Below are positions 23,128 to 33,730 of a DNA stretch of 64,000 nucleotides, piece by piece. Each line of letters starts with the position of its first letter. Position 1 is the stretch's first letter. A model generated the notes under the pieces. The model did not search any database and was not told the origin of the DNA. It saw only the letters and a list, made by a program, of their open reading frames with translations. The translations under genes were made by a program, and so were the position numbers. The stretch is from Mycolicibacterium fallax. GTDB taxonomy: Bacteria > Actinomycetota > Actinomycetes > Mycobacteriales > Mycobacteriaceae. The stretch lies in contig NZ_AP022603.1 of NCBI RefSeq assembly GCF_010726955.1, positions 620,001 through 684,000 of the forward strand, given 5' to 3'.

Positions 23128-23499
23128 TCAGATACCGGTGCGGCTGCGCACCGCGTTGATCGCGCCGCGCACCGCGTTCTCGGTCGCCGCGATCGGTGTC
23201 ACCGCGACCTCACCCAGCCCGAGCAGCTTGTCCACCCGGTCGACGACGGCGTTGAGCCGGTCGCCGACCTCGATCAACTGCCCGGCGAGGGTGTCCAGGC
23301 TGCCGATGGTGTCGTTGAGCCGGGCCAGGGTGGCGTCCAGGTTCCCGATCGAGGTGTTGAGGTCGCTGAGCGTCGGGCGCAGCGAGCTGATCACCCCGTC
23401 GAGCTGGCCGACGGTCTGGTCGGCGTTCATCGCGGCCTGGGCCAGATTCCGCAGCCGCTGCTGGGTCGGGCGGGTGCCCCGGGAGCTCTTGTCCACCAT
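23128..23499 (-). CDS. Small coiled-coil protein (Rv1444c-like)
   Basis: The 123-residue soluble protein is dominated by a long heptad-like region (about 27-95) with repeated LxxLN/LDxL patterns, for example IGNLDATLARLND and LIEVGDRLNAVVDRVDKLLG, which predicts an extended coiled coil. No catalytic motif is visible. Position immediately downstream of pgl matches Rv1444c of M. tuberculosis, also uncharacterised. ATG 23499 begins after the pgl stop; the longer reading frame upstream overlaps pgl and is not used. Confidence 0.72.
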   Translation of the reverse strand: MVDKSSRGTRPTQQRLRNLAQAAMNADQTVGQLDGVISSLRPTLSDLNTSIGNLDATLARLNDTIGSLDTLAGQLIEVGDRLNAVVDRVDKLLGLGEVAVTPIAATENAVRGAINAVRSRTGI

Positions 23500-23516
23500 G
23501 GGGTTAATTAAACCCC
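23500..23516. promoter_or_regulatory. Hairpin at the pgl stop codon
   Basis: GGGGTTAATTAAACCCC is a near-palindrome that contains the pgl TAA stop and sits just before the start of the coiled-coil gene. As RNA it could form a short GC-capped stem between the two minus-strand genes, affecting processing or translation of the downstream gene. It lacks the T-run of a classical terminator. Confidence 0.4.
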
Positions 23517-24278
23517 GCCGCGGGGCGCCGACGACAGACCCGAGGCGGCCGCGTCGTCGAGCAGCCAGAGGGTGCGCTCGGATCCGATCGCACCGGCCGC
23601 CGGAATGTCGGTCGGGGCGGCGCCGGCCAGCGCGGCGGCCACCGCGGCGGCCTTCTCCGCGCCGGCCACCACCAGCCACACCTGCCGCGAGCGGCGCACC
23701 GCCGGCAGCGTCAGGGTGAGCCGGTGCGGCGGCGGCTTCGGGGAATCCGGCACACCGACCACGAACCTGGCCGCCTCCCGGACCGCGGGGGTGTCCGGGA
23801 ACAGCGAGTTGATGTGGCCCTCGCCGCCCATCCCGAGCAGGTGCACGTCGAATTCCGGGGTCGGGGCGCCGGCCGGTGCCAGTGTGCCCAGGGTCAGCTC
23901 ATAGGCCGCGGCCGCGGCATCCAGGTCGTCGCCGTACTGGCCGTCGGAGGCCGGCATCGGGTGCACGTTGGATTCCGGGATGCCGACCCGGTTCAGCAGC
24001 GCCGCGCCGGCCTGCTTGGCGTTGCGGTCGTCGTCGTCGGCCGGCACGTAGCGGTCATCGCCCCAGTACAGCTGCACCGCCGCCCAATCGATGTCACCGG
24101 CGCGCGCGCCGACCCGCTCCAGCAGCCGGATCCCGGTGCCGCCGCCGGTCAGCACGATGTGCGCGGCGCCGCGGGCGGCGACGGCGTCGTTGATGGCCGC
24201 GACCAGCCGGTCCCCGGCGGCGGCGACCAGGGCATCCGGATCGGCGAAGGTGACGACCTCGGGGCCGGTGGCGGTCAT
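23508..24278 (-). CDS. pgl: 6-phosphogluconolactonase
   Basis: This enzyme hydrolyses 6-phosphogluconolactone to 6-phosphogluconate, the second step of the oxidative pentose phosphate pathway. The 256-residue protein shows IVLTGGGTG, the [16 protein letters not shown] active-site segment, the [15 protein letters not shown] signature and a GAEKA motif, all typical of the DevB/Pgl family (Rv1445c). ATG 24278 overlaps the opcA stop (ATGA). Confidence 0.95.
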   Translation of the reverse strand: MTATGPEVVTFADPDALVAAAGDRLVAAINDAVAARGAAHIVLTGGGTGIRLLERVGARAGDIDWAAVQLYWGDDRYVPADDDDRNAKQAGAALLNRVGIPESNVHPMPASDGQYGDDLDAAAAAYELTLGTLAPAGAPTPEFDVHLLGMGGEGHINSLFPDTPAVREAARFVVGVPDSPKPPPHRLTLTLPAVRRSRQVWLVVAGAEKAAAVAAALAGAAPTDIPAAGAIGSERTLWLLDDAAASGLSSAPRGGV

Positions 24279-25189
24279 GGGTACTCCACGTGGTCCAGGC
24301 CCCGCAGGGCCTCCAGATAGATGTCGTCGGCGGTGAACCGGCGCAGATCCTCGGCCAGGCAGTCCGGGGTGCCGCGGTAGGTCAGCGGCAGGTGCGCGTC
24401 GGGCCGGCCGGTGCGCGACAGGGTGGCGGTCACCCCGTCCTGCGGGCGGCTCAGCGTGATGGTCTCGGTGTCGCGGACCAGTTCCACCCGCGGATGATCG
24501 GCCACCTCGCGGCGCACCGGGCAGCCCAGCCGGGCGGCCAGCCAGCCGGCCAGCAGGTCCAGCGCCGGTTCGGCGGCCCGGCCGGCCACCCGCGCCGACC
24601 GGATCGGCTGCTCGCAGTCCTGGTCGACGGCCGAGGTCAGCAGCGCCCGCCAGTAGGTGATCCGGGCCCAGCCCAGGTCGGTGTCCCCGGCGGTGTAGCC
24701 GGCCAGCCGGCCGCGCAGCGCGGCCAGCGGATCCGGCGAGCCGGTGGCGTCGGTGATCCGGCGCACCGCCAGCCGGCCCAGCGGGTGCTCCGCCGGCCGG
24801 TCGGGGTCGGTGTCCGGCCACCAGGTCACCACCGGGGTGTCGGGCAGCAGGAACGGGGTGACGACGGCCTCGGCGTGCTCGGCCAGCGGGCCGGACAGTC
24901 GCAGCACCACCACCTCGCCGGCGCCGGCGTCCTGGCCGACCCGGATCTGGGCGTCCAGCCGCGGCTCGGCGGCCGCGCGGTCGGCCGGGCCGACCACGAT
25001 CACCCGGCAGGGATGCTCGTGGCTGGCGAAGTTGGCCGCGGCGATGGCCTCCTCCACCGCGGTGTCGGCGTCCGGGGCGATCACCAGGGTCAGCACCCGC
25101 CCCATGGTCAGCACGCCCTGCTCCTCGCGCAGCCGGACCAGGCGGCGGTTGACGTCGTTGGTGGTGGTCGCCGGCAGGTCGATGATCAT
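24275..25189 (-). CDS. opcA: Glucose-6-phosphate dehydrogenase assembly protein OpcA
   Basis: OpcA is needed for full activity and assembly of glucose-6-phosphate dehydrogenase in cyanobacteria and actinobacteria. The 304-residue product starts [23 protein letters not shown] and contains [30 protein letters not shown] and the C-terminal [13 protein letters not shown]. The start at 25189 is preferred because it overlaps the zwf stop as ATGA and gives a typical length; an ATG four codons upstream lies within zwf. Confidence 0.94.
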   Translation of the reverse strand: MIIDLPATTTNDVNRRLVRLREEQGVLTMGRVLTLVIAPDADTAVEEAIAAANFASHEHPCRVIVVGPADRAAAEPRLDAQIRVGQDAGAGEVVVLRLSGPLAEHAEAVVTPFLLPDTPVVTWWPDTDPDRPAEHPLGRLAVRRITDATGSPDPLAALRGRLAGYTAGDTDLGWARITYWRALLTSAVDQDCEQPIRSARVAGRAAEPALDLLAGWLAARLGCPVRREVADHPRVELVRDTETITLSRPQDGVTATLSRTGRPDAHLPLTYRGTPDCLAEDLRRFTADDIYLEALRGLDHVEYP

Positions 25190-26715
25190 GGCCGCCGCCA
25201 TTCCCGGCCGGTGCGGGCCAGCATCGCCACCGCCGAGGCCGGGCCCCAGCCGCCGGCCTGGTAGGGGTCGGGCCGACCGCCGGCGGCGTCCGCCTCGGCC
25301 CAGTGCGCCAGCACCGGATCGAGGATCCGCCAGGACAGCTCCACCTCCCGGTTCACCGGGAACAGCGACGGCTCGCCGAGCAGCATGTCCAGGATCAGCC
25401 GTTCGTAGGCCTCCGGGGATTCCTCGGCGAACGCCGCGCCGTAGGAGAAGTCCATGTTCACGTCGCGGACCTCCATCAGGTGACCGGGCACCTTCGAACC
25501 GAACCGCAGGGTGATGCCCTCGTCCGGCTGCACCCGGATGACCAGGGCGTTCTTCCCGATGTCGGTGTCGACCAGGGAATCAAAGGGCAGGTGCGGGGCG
25601 CGCTTGAAGACCAGCGCGATCTCGGTGACCCGCCGGCCCAGCCGCTTGCCGGTGCGCAGGTAGAACGGCACCCCGGCCCACCGCCGGGTGTTCACCTCCA
25701 GCGCGATCGCGGCGAACGTCTCGGTGGTCGAGGTGGCCGAGAAGCCGTCCTCGGCCAGCAGCCCGACCACCGGCCGGCCGCCCTGCCAGCCGGCGGTGTA
25801 CTGGCCGCGGGCACTGTTGTCGGCCAGCGGCTCGATCAGCCGGGCCGCCGAGAGCACCTTGATCTTCTCGGTCTGCAGCGCGCCGGGGGAGAAGCTGACC
25901 GGCTCCTCCATCGCGGTCAGCGCCAGCAGCTGCAGCAGATGGTTCTGGATCACGTCGCGGGCCGCGCCGATGCCGTCGTAGTAGCCGGCCCGGCCGTCCA
26001 GGCCGATGTCCTCGGCCATGGTGATCTGCACGTGGTCGATGTGGTTGGCGTTCCACACCGGCTCGAACAGCTGGTTGGCGAACCGCAGCGCCAGCAGGTT
26101 CTGCACGGTTTCCTTGCCCAGGTAGTGGTCGATGCGGAACACCGACGACTCCGGGAACACCGCGTTGAGCACCCCGTTGAGCGATTCCGCGCTGGCCAGG
26201 TCGTGCCCGAACGGCTTCTCGATCACCACCCGGCTCCAGCCCGGGCCGTCCCCGCCGGCCAGCCCGGAGGCCGACAGCTTCTCGCAGACCAGCGGGAACG
26301 CCGACGGCGGGATGGACAGGTAGAACGCGTGGTTGCCGCCGGTGCCCCGCTCGGTGTCCAGCGCGGCCAGGGTGTCGGTCAGCCGGTCATAGCCGGCGTC
26401 CTCGGCGAAGCTGCCGGAGACGAACCGGAACCCCTCGGCCAGCCGCTCCCAGGCCTCCTGCCGGAACGGGGTGCGGGCGTGCGCGGTGACGGCGTCGTGC
26501 GCGAACTGGGTGAAGTCGGCGTCCGACCAGTCCCGGCGGGCGAAGCCGACCAGCCCGAACCCGGGCGGCAGCAGCCCGCGGTTGGCCAGGTCGTAGATCG
26601 CCGGCAGCAGCTTCTTGCGGGACAGGTCGCCGGTCACCCCGAAGATGACCGCCGCACACGGCCCCGCGATCAGCGGCATCCGGGTGTCCCGGGGGTCGCG
26701 CAGCGGGTTAGCCAC
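25186..26715 (-). CDS. zwf: Glucose-6-phosphate 1-dehydrogenase
   Basis: This enzyme oxidises glucose-6-phosphate to 6-phosphogluconolactone, producing NADPH. The 509-residue protein has the N-terminal [20 protein letters not shown] nucleotide fold, the [11 protein letters not shown] segment and the active-site [10 protein letters not shown] signature. It corresponds to zwf2 of M. tuberculosis. It starts with GTG six bases after the tal stop and is coupled to opcA. Confidence 0.97.
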   Translation of the reverse strand: MANPLRDPRDTRMPLIAGPCAAVIFGVTGDLSRKKLLPAIYDLANRGLLPPGFGLVGFARRDWSDADFTQFAHDAVTAHARTPFRQEAWERLAEGFRFVSGSFAEDAGYDRLTDTLAALDTERGTGGNHAFYLSIPPSAFPLVCEKLSASGLAGGDGPGWSRVVIEKPFGHDLASAESLNGVLNAVFPESSVFRIDHYLGKETVQNLLALRFANQLFEPVWNANHIDHVQITMAEDIGLDGRAGYYDGIGAARDVIQNHLLQLLALTAMEEPVSFSPGALQTEKIKVLSAARLIEPLADNSARGQYTAGWQGGRPVVGLLAEDGFSATSTTETFAAIALEVNTRRWAGVPFYLRTGKRLGRRVTEIALVFKRAPHLPFDSLVDTDIGKNALVIRVQPDEGITLRFGSKVPGHLMEVRDVNMDFSYGAAFAEESPEAYERLILDMLLGEPSLFPVNREVELSWRILDPVLAHWAEADAAGGRPDPYQAGGWGPASAVAMLARTGREWRRP

Positions 26716-26721
26716 GGCCGG

Positions 26722-27837
26722 TCAGCGCTTCTGGTCCAGCTGGCCGGCCACCGCGCCGATCAGCTCCTCCCAGGCTTTCTCGAACTTCGCCACGCCCTCG
26801 GTCTCCAGCAGCGCGAACACCTCCGGCAGGTCGATGCCCGCGGCGGTCAGCGCCTCGAACACCGCGGCCGCCTCGGCCTCGGTGCCGGTGACGGTGTCGC
26901 CGCGGATCTCGCCGTGGTCGGCGACGGCCTGCAGGGTCTGCTCCGGCAGGGTGTTGACGGTGTTGGCGGCCACCAGTTCGGTGACGTACAGGGTGTCGGG
27001 GTAGTCGGGGTTCTTCACCCCGGTCGAGGCCCACAGCGGGCGCTGCAGCTGGGCGCCGTCGGCGGCCAGCGCGGCGAACCGCGCCCCGCCCTCGAACACC
27101 TCGCGGTAGGCGCCGTAGGCCAGCCGGGCGTTGGCCACCCCGGCCTGACCGCGCAGGCCGAGCGCGGTCTCGCCGCCCAGGCGCTGCAGCCGGGCGTCGA
27201 TCTCGGTGTCCACCCGGGACACGAAGAACGACGCCACCGAGAAGATCCGGGCCAGGTCGTGGCCGGCCGCGCGGGCGGCCTCCAGGCCGGCCAGGTAGGC
27301 GTCCATCACCGCGCGGTGCCGCTGCACGGAGAAGATCAGCGTCACGTTCACCGAGATGCCCTCGGCGATCACCGCGGTGATCGCCGGCAGCCCGGCCAGG
27401 GTGGCCGGGATCTTGATCATCAGGTTCGGCCGGTCCACGATCTTCCACAGCTCGATGGCCTGCAGCACCGTCTTGTCGGTGTCGTTGGCCAGCCGCGGGT
27501 CCACCTCGATGGACACCCGGCCGTCGGCGCCGCCGGAGCGCTGATACACGGGCGTCAGCAGGTCACACGCGTTGCGGACGTCGTCGGTGGTGACGGTGCG
27601 GATGGTGGCGTCGACGTCGGCGCCGCGGCCGGCCAGCTCACTGATCTGCGCGTCGTAGGCATCGCCGGTGGTCAGCGCGGCCTGAAAGATCGACGGGTTG
27701 GTGGTCACCCCGACCACGCTGCGGGTGTCGATCAGCTCGGTCAGGTTGCCGGTCTGCAGCCGCTGGCGGGACAGGTCGTCGAGCCACACCGAGACCCCGG
27801 CGTTCGACAGGGCGGCCAGGTTCGGGTTCTGCGTCAT
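26722..27837 (-). CDS. tal: Transaldolase
   Basis: This enzyme transfers a dihydroxyacetone unit between sedoheptulose-7-phosphate and glyceraldehyde-3-phosphate in the non-oxidative pentose phosphate pathway. The 371-residue protein shows the family markers [12 protein letters not shown], the Schiff-base lysine in NLMIKIPAT and the VNVTLIFSV strand. ATG 27837 overlaps the tkt stop (ATGA). Confidence 0.97.
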   Translation of the reverse strand: MTQNPNLAALSNAGVSVWLDDLSRQRLQTGNLTELIDTRSVVGVTTNPSIFQAALTTGDAYDAQISELAGRGADVDATIRTVTTDDVRNACDLLTPVYQRSGGADGRVSIEVDPRLANDTDKTVLQAIELWKIVDRPNLMIKIPATLAGLPAITAVIAEGISVNVTLIFSVQRHRAVMDAYLAGLEAARAAGHDLARIFSVASFFVSRVDTEIDARLQRLGGETALGLRGQAGVANARLAYGAYREVFEGGARFAALAADGAQLQRPLWASTGVKNPDYPDTLYVTELVAANTVNTLPEQTLQAVADHGEIRGDTVTGTEAEAAAVFEALTAAGIDLPEVFALLETEGVAKFEKAWEELIGAVAGQLDQKR

Positions 27838-29930
27838 GGGCGGGCCTTTCCGATACTGCGCTGCGCGGCGGCGGTGACGGCCTCGACGGTGAAGCCGAAT
27901 TTCTCGAAGAGCACGGCGTCGGACGCCGAGGCGCCGTAGTGCTCGATGGAGACGATCTCGCCGGCGTCGCCGACGAAGCGGTACCAGGGCATCGCGATGC
28001 CGGCCTCGACGACCACCCGGGCGGTCACCGACGGCGGCAGCACCGCGTCGCGGTAGGACGCGGGCTGGGCGTCGAACCACTCCACACACGGCATCGAGAC
28101 GACGGCGGCGCGCACCCCGGCGTCGGCCAGCGCGGCGCGCGCGGCCAGCGCCAGCTGCACCTCCGAGCCGGTGGCGATGAGCAGCACGTCGGCGTCGGCC
28201 GGGTCGCCGGCCAGCGGGTAGCCGCCGCGGGCCACCCCGGCGGCGTCGGTGCCCTCCAGCACCGGCACGCCCTGACGGGTCAGGATCAGCCCGGCCGGGC
28301 CGGAGCCGCCGGTGCGTTCCAGCACCGCCTTCCAGGCCGCCGCGGTCTCGTTGGCGTCGGCCGGGCGGATGACGGCCAGGCCCGGGATGGCGCGCAGCGC
28401 GGCCAGGTGCTCGATCGGCTGGTGGGTCGGGCCGTCCTCGCCCAGGCCGATCGAATCGTGGGTCCACACGTAGATCGGGTCGATGTCCATCAGCGCGGCC
28501 AGCCGGACCGCCGGGCGCATGTAGTCGGCGAACTGCAGGAAGGTGCCGCCGTACGGGCGGGTCGGGCCGTGCAGCACGATGCCGGACAGGATCGCCGCCA
28601 TGGCGTGCTCGCGGATGCCGAAGTGCAGCGTCCGGCCGTACCAGTCGGCATTCCAGGTGTCTGTCGAAATGGCCGGCGGGCCAAAGGATTTGGCGCCCTT
28701 GATGGTGGTGTTGTTGCTGCCGGCCAGGTCGGCGGAGCCGCCCCACAGCTCGGGCAGCACCGGCCCGATCGCGGCAAGCACCGCGCCGGAGGCGGCGCGG
28801 GTGGCCGGCCCCTTGGCGGTGGGCTCCCAGCTCGGCAGGGCCGTTGCCCAGTCCTCGGGCAGGGCGCCGGAGGTCAGCCGGTCCAGCAGCGCCCGGCGCT
28901 GCGGTTCGCGGGCCGCCCAGGCGTCGAAGTCGGCCTGCCAGGCCGCGCGGGCGGCCCGGCCGCGCTCGCGCAGCGCCCGGGTGTGGCCGATCACGTCCTC
29001 GGCGACGGCGAAGGACCGCTCGGGGTCGAAGCCCAGCGCCGCCTTGGTGGCGGCCACCTCGTCGGCGCCGAGTGCCGAGCCGTGAATGCCGCCGGTGTTC
29101 ATCTTGGTCGGGGCCGGGTAGCCGATGATGGTGCGCAGCGCGATGAACGACGGCCGGTCGGTGACCGCCTTGGCCGCGGCGATCGCCGCCTCGATCCCGC
29201 TGATGTTCTCCCCGCCGTCGACCTGCTGCACGTGCCAGCCGTAGGCGCGGTAGCGGGCGCACACGTCCTCGGTCAGCGCGATCTCGGTGTCGTCCTCGAT
29301 GGAGATCTTGTTGTCGTCCCAGAACACCAGCAGGTTGCCCAGCTGCTGGGTCGCGGCCAGCGAGCTGGCCTCGCTGGTGACGCCCTCCTCGATGTCGCCG
29401 TCGGAGGCCACCACATAGATGTGGTGGTCGAACGGGCTGGTCCCGGCCGGGGCGTCGGGGTCGAACAGGCCGCGCTCGTAGCGGGCGGCCATCGCCATCC
29501 CGACCGCCGAGGCCAGGCCCTGCCCGAGCGGGCCGGTGGTGATCTCCACGCCCTTGGTGTGGCGGTACTCCGGATGCCCGGGGGTCTTGGACCCCCAGGT
29601 CCGCAGCGCCTCCAGGTCGGCCAGCTCCAGGCCGAACCCACCGAGGTAGAGCTGCACGTACAGGGTGAGGCTGGAATGTCCGCAGGACAGCACGAACCGG
29701 TCGCGGCCGATCCACTCCGGGTCGGCCGGGTCGTGCCGCAGCTGCCGCTGGAACAGCGTGTAGGCCAGCGGGGCCAGGCTCATCGCGGTGCCGGGATGGC
29801 CGTTGCCGACCTTTTGCACGGCGTCGGCGGCCAGCAGGCGGGCGGTGTCCACCGCGCGGCTGTCGCGGTCGGTCCAGTCCGCCGGGTGGCAGGGCTGGGT
29901 GAGTGCGGCGATTTCCTCCGCAGTGGTCAC
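27834..29930 (-). CDS. tkt: Transketolase
   Basis: This thiamine-diphosphate enzyme moves two-carbon units among sugar phosphates. The 698-residue protein has the N-terminal [16 protein letters not shown] segment, the thiamine-binding ASDGDIEEG to FWDDNKIS motif, and the C-terminal transketolase domains with [17 protein letters not shown] and [19 protein letters not shown] at 29930 is chosen rather than the ATG at 29951, because an AGGAG ribosome site lies about 8 nt before the GTG and inside the longer reading. It is first in a tkt-tal-zwf-opcA-pgl operon and divergent from ctaB. Confidence 0.96.
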   Translation of the reverse strand: MTTAEEIAALTQPCHPADWTDRDSRAVDTARLLAADAVQKVGNGHPGTAMSLAPLAYTLFQRQLRHDPADPEWIGRDRFVLSCGHSSLTLYVQLYLGGFGLELADLEALRTWGSKTPGHPEYRHTKGVEITTGPLGQGLASAVGMAMAARYERGLFDPDAPAGTSPFDHHIYVVASDGDIEEGVTSEASSLAATQQLGNLLVFWDDNKISIEDDTEIALTEDVCARYRAYGWHVQQVDGGENISGIEAAIAAAKAVTDRPSFIALRTIIGYPAPTKMNTGGIHGSALGADEVAATKAALGFDPERSFAVAEDVIGHTRALRERGRAARAAWQADFDAWAAREPQRRALLDRLTSGALPEDWATALPSWEPTAKGPATRAASGAVLAAIGPVLPELWGGSADLAGSNNTTIKGAKSFGPPAISTDTWNADWYGRTLHFGIREHAMAAILSGIVLHGPTRPYGGTFLQFADYMRPAVRLAALMDIDPIYVWTHDSIGLGEDGPTHQPIEHLAALRAIPGLAVIRPADANETAAAWKAVLERTGGSGPAGLILTRQGVPVLEGTDAAGVARGGYPLAGDPADADVLLIATGSEVQLALAARAALADAGVRAAVVSMPCVEWFDAQPASYRDAVLPPSVTARVVVEAGIAMPWYRFVGDAGEIVSIEHYGASASDAVLFEKFGFTVEAVTAAAQRSIGKARP

Positions 29931-30110
29931 GGGCGATCTCCTCGTAGGCATGCCGGGTTCGCCCGATCCGGGGCGGGGGCGCTGCAGCCAACCCTAGTTG
30001 CCCCGGGCCGCACGTGCATGATGGGAGGCCCGATTCTGCGATGCGGTTAGCCGCTCGAGGGGCTCCGGGTCTACCATTCCCTGTAGTAGACGCTGCGAGG
30101 AGTCAATCAA

Positions 30111-31055
30111 GTGGTGAGAATTCGCGAGGATCAACTCCCGCGGGAAACCGGTGGCCGGATCCGCAACACGCTTCTCGCCTACCTCGGGCTGACCAAGCCC
30201 CGGGTGATCGAACTGCTGCTGGTGACGACCATCCCGGCGATGCTGCTGGCCTCCCGCGGCACGGTGGATCCGCTGCTGATCGCCAACACCCTGTTCGGCG
30301 GGATGCTGGCCGCCGCGGGCGCCAACACGCTCAACTGCGTGGCCGACGCCGACATCGACAAGGTGATGAAGCGCACCGAGCGCCGGGCGCTGGCCCGGGC
30401 GGCGGTGCCGCGCAGTCACGCGCTGATCTTCGGCCTGGTGCTCAGCGTGGCGTCGTTCTTCTGGCTGTGGCAGACCACCAACATGCTCTCGGCGCACCTG
30501 GCCGGGCTGACCATCGCGTTCTACGTCTTCATCTACACCCTGCTGCTCAAGCGCCGGACCTCGCAGAACGTGGTGTGGGGCGGGGCGGCCGGCTGCATGC
30601 CGGTGATGATCGGCTGGTCGGCGGTCACCGACACCATCTCCTGGCCGGCGCTGGTGATGTTCGCCATCATCTTCTTCTGGACGCCGCCGCACACCTGGGC
30701 GCTGGCCATGCGCTACAAGGAGGACTACGCCGCGGCCGGGGTGCCGATGCTGCCGGTGGTGGCCACCGAGGCGCAGGTCACCCGCCAGATCGTCATCTAC
30801 ACCTGGCTGACCGTGATCGCGTCGCTGGCGCTGATCCCGGCCACCGGCTGGCTCTACACGGCGGTCGCGGTGGCCGCCGGCGCCTGGTTCCTGGTGCTGG
30901 CCCACCAGCTGCAGGCCGGGGTGCGCCGCGGCGAGCCGGTCAAGCCGCTGCGGCTGTTCCTGCAGTCCAACAACTACCTGGCCGCGGTGTTCGTCGCGCT
31001 GGCGGTGGATTCGGCGCTGGACCTGCCGACCCTGCTGAGCCTGTACGCCTCGTAG
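30111..31055 (+). CDS. ctaB: Protoheme IX farnesyltransferase
   Basis: CtaB (heme O synthase) attaches a farnesyl group to heme B in the plasma membrane; the product is converted to heme A for cytochrome aa3 oxidase. The 314-residue protein has about 9 transmembrane segments, the [11 protein letters not shown] opening, the aspartate-rich prenyl-diphosphate motif [18 protein letters not shown], and a [17 protein letters not shown] loop. AGGAG at 30098-30102 supports GTG 30111. Heme A synthase ctaA is encoded 2.7 kb downstream on the other strand. Confidence 0.95.
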   Translation: MVRIREDQLPRETGGRIRNTLLAYLGLTKPRVIELLLVTTIPAMLLASRGTVDPLLIANTLFGGMLAAAGANTLNCVADADIDKVMKRTERRALARAAVPRSHALIFGLVLSVASFFWLWQTTNMLSAHLAGLTIAFYVFIYTLLLKRRTSQNVVWGGAAGCMPVMIGWSAVTDTISWPALVMFAIIFFWTPPHTWALAMRYKEDYAAAGVPMLPVVATEAQVTRQIVIYTWLTVIASLALIPATGWLYTAVAVAAGAWFLVLAHQLQAGVRRGEPVKPLRLFLQSNNYLAAVFVALAVDSALDLPTLLSLYAS

Positions 31056-31078
31056 CATTCGACATTCACGCCCGGGGC

Positions 31079-31126
31079 GTAAACGTGGGCGTAAACGTGG
31101 GCGTAAACGTGGGCGTAAACGTGGGC
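31079..31126. repeat. Four perfect copies of a 12-bp tandem repeat
   Basis: GTAAACGTGGGC is repeated four times without a mismatch. The unit length is a multiple of three, and each copy carries an in-frame GTG (31085, 31097, 31109, 31121) for the following lipoprotein gene. Copy-number change would therefore lengthen or shorten the leader or the number of possible start sites without shifting frame. Confidence 0.9.
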
Positions 31127-31756
31127 GTGGCCAAGCAGGCTCGACACGGTCGGTGGGCGGTGTTTGCCGCGGTTTTCGCCCTGGCGGTCGCCGGGTGTTC
31201 CTCGTCGGGTGGCACATCGGATTCCGCGGGGCCGGTCATCACCGATCTGACCGCCGCCATGCTGGTCTCCGGGGACGCCTTCCCGCAATTCGCCGGCGGC
31301 GAGTTCGAGTCCGACGGTGTGACGACGTTCGACCGGGCGGATCACCCAACCCCGGATGACGACGACGGATGCTCGGCAATGTCCTACCGGGTCACCGGTG
31401 AGTCCCACGATGCAGGTGACCAGCGCGGCCGGGTGACGTTGACCAACCCCGACACTGCCGACGAGTACCGGGTGACGACGCTTCGGCTGGGTGAACCGTT
31501 CGACGTCCAGCGGTTCGCCGACCAGTGCATGCAAGCAACCAGCGAGCTCATCGACATCGAGGGCATGCCGCCGGGCACGGTGAGCGCCGTCGTTCGAACC
31601 AGGTCAGGGAAGTTGCGGGGCTACAACGGGCTGGGCGAGGTCCGTGGCGTGTTGATCACGGTGATCCTGGTGCCCGGGCGCACCGAATCGCTGATCACCC
31701 CCGGCGATGTCGCGCAGATCTACCAGGCTCAGGCAGACAAACTGCTGGCAGCCTGA
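31121..31756 (+). CDS. Small putative lipoprotein
   Basis: The predicted product of 211 residues has a short basic N-terminus (KQARHGR), a hydrophobic stretch and a lipobox VAGC with the lipidated cysteine at about residue 26, then a Ser/Gly linker and a secreted domain of about 180 residues. The domain contains two further cysteines (in DDGCSAM and DQCMQAT), which may form a disulfide. It resembles small secreted mycobacterial lipoproteins, but I cannot name its family with confidence. The start is uncertain: GTG 31121 and GTG 31127 are closest to the signal sequence, and upstream GTGs in the 12-bp repeat are also in frame. It follows ctaB by about 65 bp. Confidence 0.75.
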   Translation: MGVAKQARHGRWAVFAAVFALAVAGCSSSGGTSDSAGPVITDLTAAMLVSGDAFPQFAGGEFESDGVTTFDRADHPTPDDDDGCSAMSYRVTGESHDAGDQRGRVTLTNPDTADEYRVTTLRLGEPFDVQRFADQCMQATSELIDIEGMPPGTVSAVVRTRSGKLRGYNGLGEVRGVLITVILVPGRTESLITPGDVAQIYQAQADKLLAA

Positions 31757-31772
31757 GCCGACGCCGGCCGGC

Positions 31773-32747
31773 TCAGGGCACCAGCACGATCGAGCCGACC
31801 GTCTTGCGGTCCTGCAGGTCGCGGTGCGCGCGGGCGGCCTCGGCCAGCGGGTAGCGCTCGCTGACGGTGATGCCGATGGTGCCCGCGGCGATCTCGTCCA
31901 TCAGTTCCCCGGCCCGCCAGGCGAACTCGTCGGCGGTGCGGGTGAAGTGCGCCAGCGAGGGCCGGGTCAGATACACCGACCCAGCGGTGTTGAGCCGCTG
32001 CGGATCCACCGGCGGCACCGGGCCCGAGGACGCCCCGAACAGCGCCAGCGTGCCGCGCACCGCCAGGCTGGCCAGGCTGGCGTCGAAGGTGGACTTGCCG
32101 ACCCCGTCGTAGACCGCGGACACCCCGCGTCCGCCGGTGAGTTCGCGGACCCGGGCGGCGAATTCGGCCGGGTCCTCCGGGTAGTCCAGCACCGCGATCG
32201 CGCCGGCGGCCCGGGACAGGTCCGCCTTGTGCTGGGTCGAGGCGGTGGTGATGACCTTGGTGCCGATGCCGGCGGCCCACTGGGTCAGGATCAGCCCGAC
32301 CCCGCCGGCGCCGGCGTGCACCAGGATGGTGTCCTGCGGGCCCACCGGGTACACCGACTTGATCAGGTAGTGCGCGGTCATGCCCTTCAGCAGCGCCGAG
32401 GCGATGCCGTCGGCGGGCACCCGGTCCGGCACGTAGGCGACGAAATCGGCGGGCGCGACGCAGAATTCGGCGTAGGCGCCGTCGGCGTTGGCGGTCACCA
32501 CCCGGTCCCCGACGTTGAGCGCGGCCACCCCGTCGCCGACCGCGGCGACCGTCCCGCACACCTCGGTGCCGACCACGAACGGGGTCTCCCGCGGGTACAG
32601 CCCGGAGCGGAAATAGGTGTCGATGAAGTTCACCCCGATGGCCTCGGCCTTGATCAGCACCTCGCCGGGTCCCGGCTCGGGGCGATCCCGCTCCAGGTAC
32701 TGCAGGACGTCGGGTCCACCGGTGCGGGCGACTTCGATAGCGTGCAT
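31773..32747 (-). CDS. qor: Zinc-independent quinone oxidoreductase / MDR family
   Basis: The 324-residue medium-chain reductase matches Rv1454c. It has an N-terminal GroES-like domain (PGPGEVLIKAEAIGVNFIDTYFRSGLYP) and a Rossmann domain with the NADPH-binding VHAGAGGVGLILTQWA motif. The GVNFIDTYFRSG motif and absence of zinc ligands place it with quinone oxidoreductases, which reduce quinones with NADPH. The start MHAIEV at 32747 is favoured over an ATG four codons upstream because homologues begin there. Confidence 0.9.
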   Translation of the reverse strand: MHAIEVARTGGPDVLQYLERDRPEPGPGEVLIKAEAIGVNFIDTYFRSGLYPRETPFVVGTEVCGTVAAVGDGVAALNVGDRVVTANADGAYAEFCVAPADFVAYVPDRVPADGIASALLKGMTAHYLIKSVYPVGPQDTILVHAGAGGVGLILTQWAAGIGTKVITTASTQHKADLSRAAGAIAVLDYPEDPAEFAARVRELTGGRGVSAVYDGVGKSTFDASLASLAVRGTLALFGASSGPVPPVDPQRLNTAGSVYLTRPSLAHFTRTADEFAWRAGELMDEIAAGTIGITVSERYPLAEAARAHRDLQDRKTVGSIVLVP

Positions 32748-32779
32748 GCCCACCATCATGCTTCAGTAGCATTTTCGGT

Positions 32780-33730
32780 GTGACGCCCACCGGTAAGTTG
32801 GCCCGCCCCGATGTCTTCCACCCGCGCATCGTGCTGGCCGGCTGCCCCCGGTTGCCGGCCGGCGACGGCGACGACGACGGCCTGGTGGAGGCGCTGCGCC
32901 GGCGCGGACTGCACGCGCACTGGCTGCCCTGGGACGACCCGCAGACGCTGACCGCGGACCTGGTCATCCTGCGGGCGACGTGGGACTACACCGAGCGGAT
33001 CGAGGAGTTCCTGGCCTGGACCCGGCGGGTGCCGCGGCTGCTCAACGCGCCCGAGGTGATCGCGTGGAACACCGACAAGGTGTACCTGCACGACCTGGAG
33101 GTCGCCGGGGTCCGGGTGCTGGAATCGGAGTTCTTCGGCCCCGATGAGGCGGTGCACCTGCCCGGCGGCGAGGTGGTGATCAAACCGTCGGTCGGGGCGG
33201 GATCGGTGGGCGCGCAACGGTTCCGCAGCCACACCGCGGCCCGCGAGCACGCCGACGCGCTCGCCGATGCCGGGCTGACGGTTCTGGTGCAGCCCTATGA
33301 CCGGCGGATCGAGGCGGGGGAGACCGCGCTGGTGTTCCTGGCCGGGCAGCCCTCGCACGCCTTTGCCAAGGGGCCGATGCTGCCGCCGCCCGGGCGGCCC
33401 CAGCGGCTGGATCCCACCGGCTCCTACGCCCGCGAGGTGCTCACCGGCGCAGATCCGGACCCGGCGGTGTGGGAGTTCGGCCGCCGCGCGCTGGCCGCCG
33501 CCGCCGCGCACCTGGAGCTGCCGGTGACCGAGTTGCTGTACGCCCGGGTCGACGTCATCGGCGGCGCGGCGGACGCGACGCTGCTGGAGCTGGAGCTGGT
33601 CGAGCCGGGCCTGGGCTGGTCGGTGCAGCCCGGGCCGGTGCGGGAGGCCGCCGAGCGGCGGTTCGCGGTGGCGGTGGCCGACGCGTTGGAGCGGCTCGGG
33701 CTCGGCCCGATGTCGCACCGGCGGAATTAG
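32780..33730 (+). CDS. ATP-grasp-like protein (Rv1455-like)
   Basis: The 316-residue protein has the layout of an ATP-grasp ligase: an N-terminal Rossmann-like part (IVLAGCPRLPAGDGDDDGLVEALRRRG, then LRATWDYTERIEEFLAW), a central WNTDKVYLHDLEVAGVRV segment, a GEVVIKPSVGAGSVGAQRF nucleotide-binding stretch and a C-terminal ARVDVIGG to ELELVEPGL metal-site motif. Substrates are unknown. It is divergent from qor and its stop overlaps that of convergent ctaA, as in the syntenic M. tuberculosis region. Confidence 0.8.
   Translation: MTPTGKLARPDVFHPRIVLAGCPRLPAGDGDDDGLVEALRRRGLHAHWLPWDDPQTLTADLVILRATWDYTERIEEFLAWTRRVPRLLNAPEVIAWNTDKVYLHDLEVAGVRVLESEFFGPDEAVHLPGGEVVIKPSVGAGSVGAQRFRSHTAAREHADALADAGLTVLVQPYDRRIEAGETALVFLAGQPSHAFAKGPMLPPPGRPQRLDPTGSYAREVLTGADPDPAVWEFGRRALAAAAAHLELPVTELLYARVDVIGGAADATLLELELVEPGLGWSVQPGPVREAAERRFAVAVADALERLGLGPMSHRRN

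Noticed and set aside
23508..24821. Longer pgl reading frame starting at 24821
   Set aside because: The added part overlaps opcA in another frame and is Arg/Gly-rich shadow sequence; ATG 24278 overlaps the opcA stop as expected for coupling.
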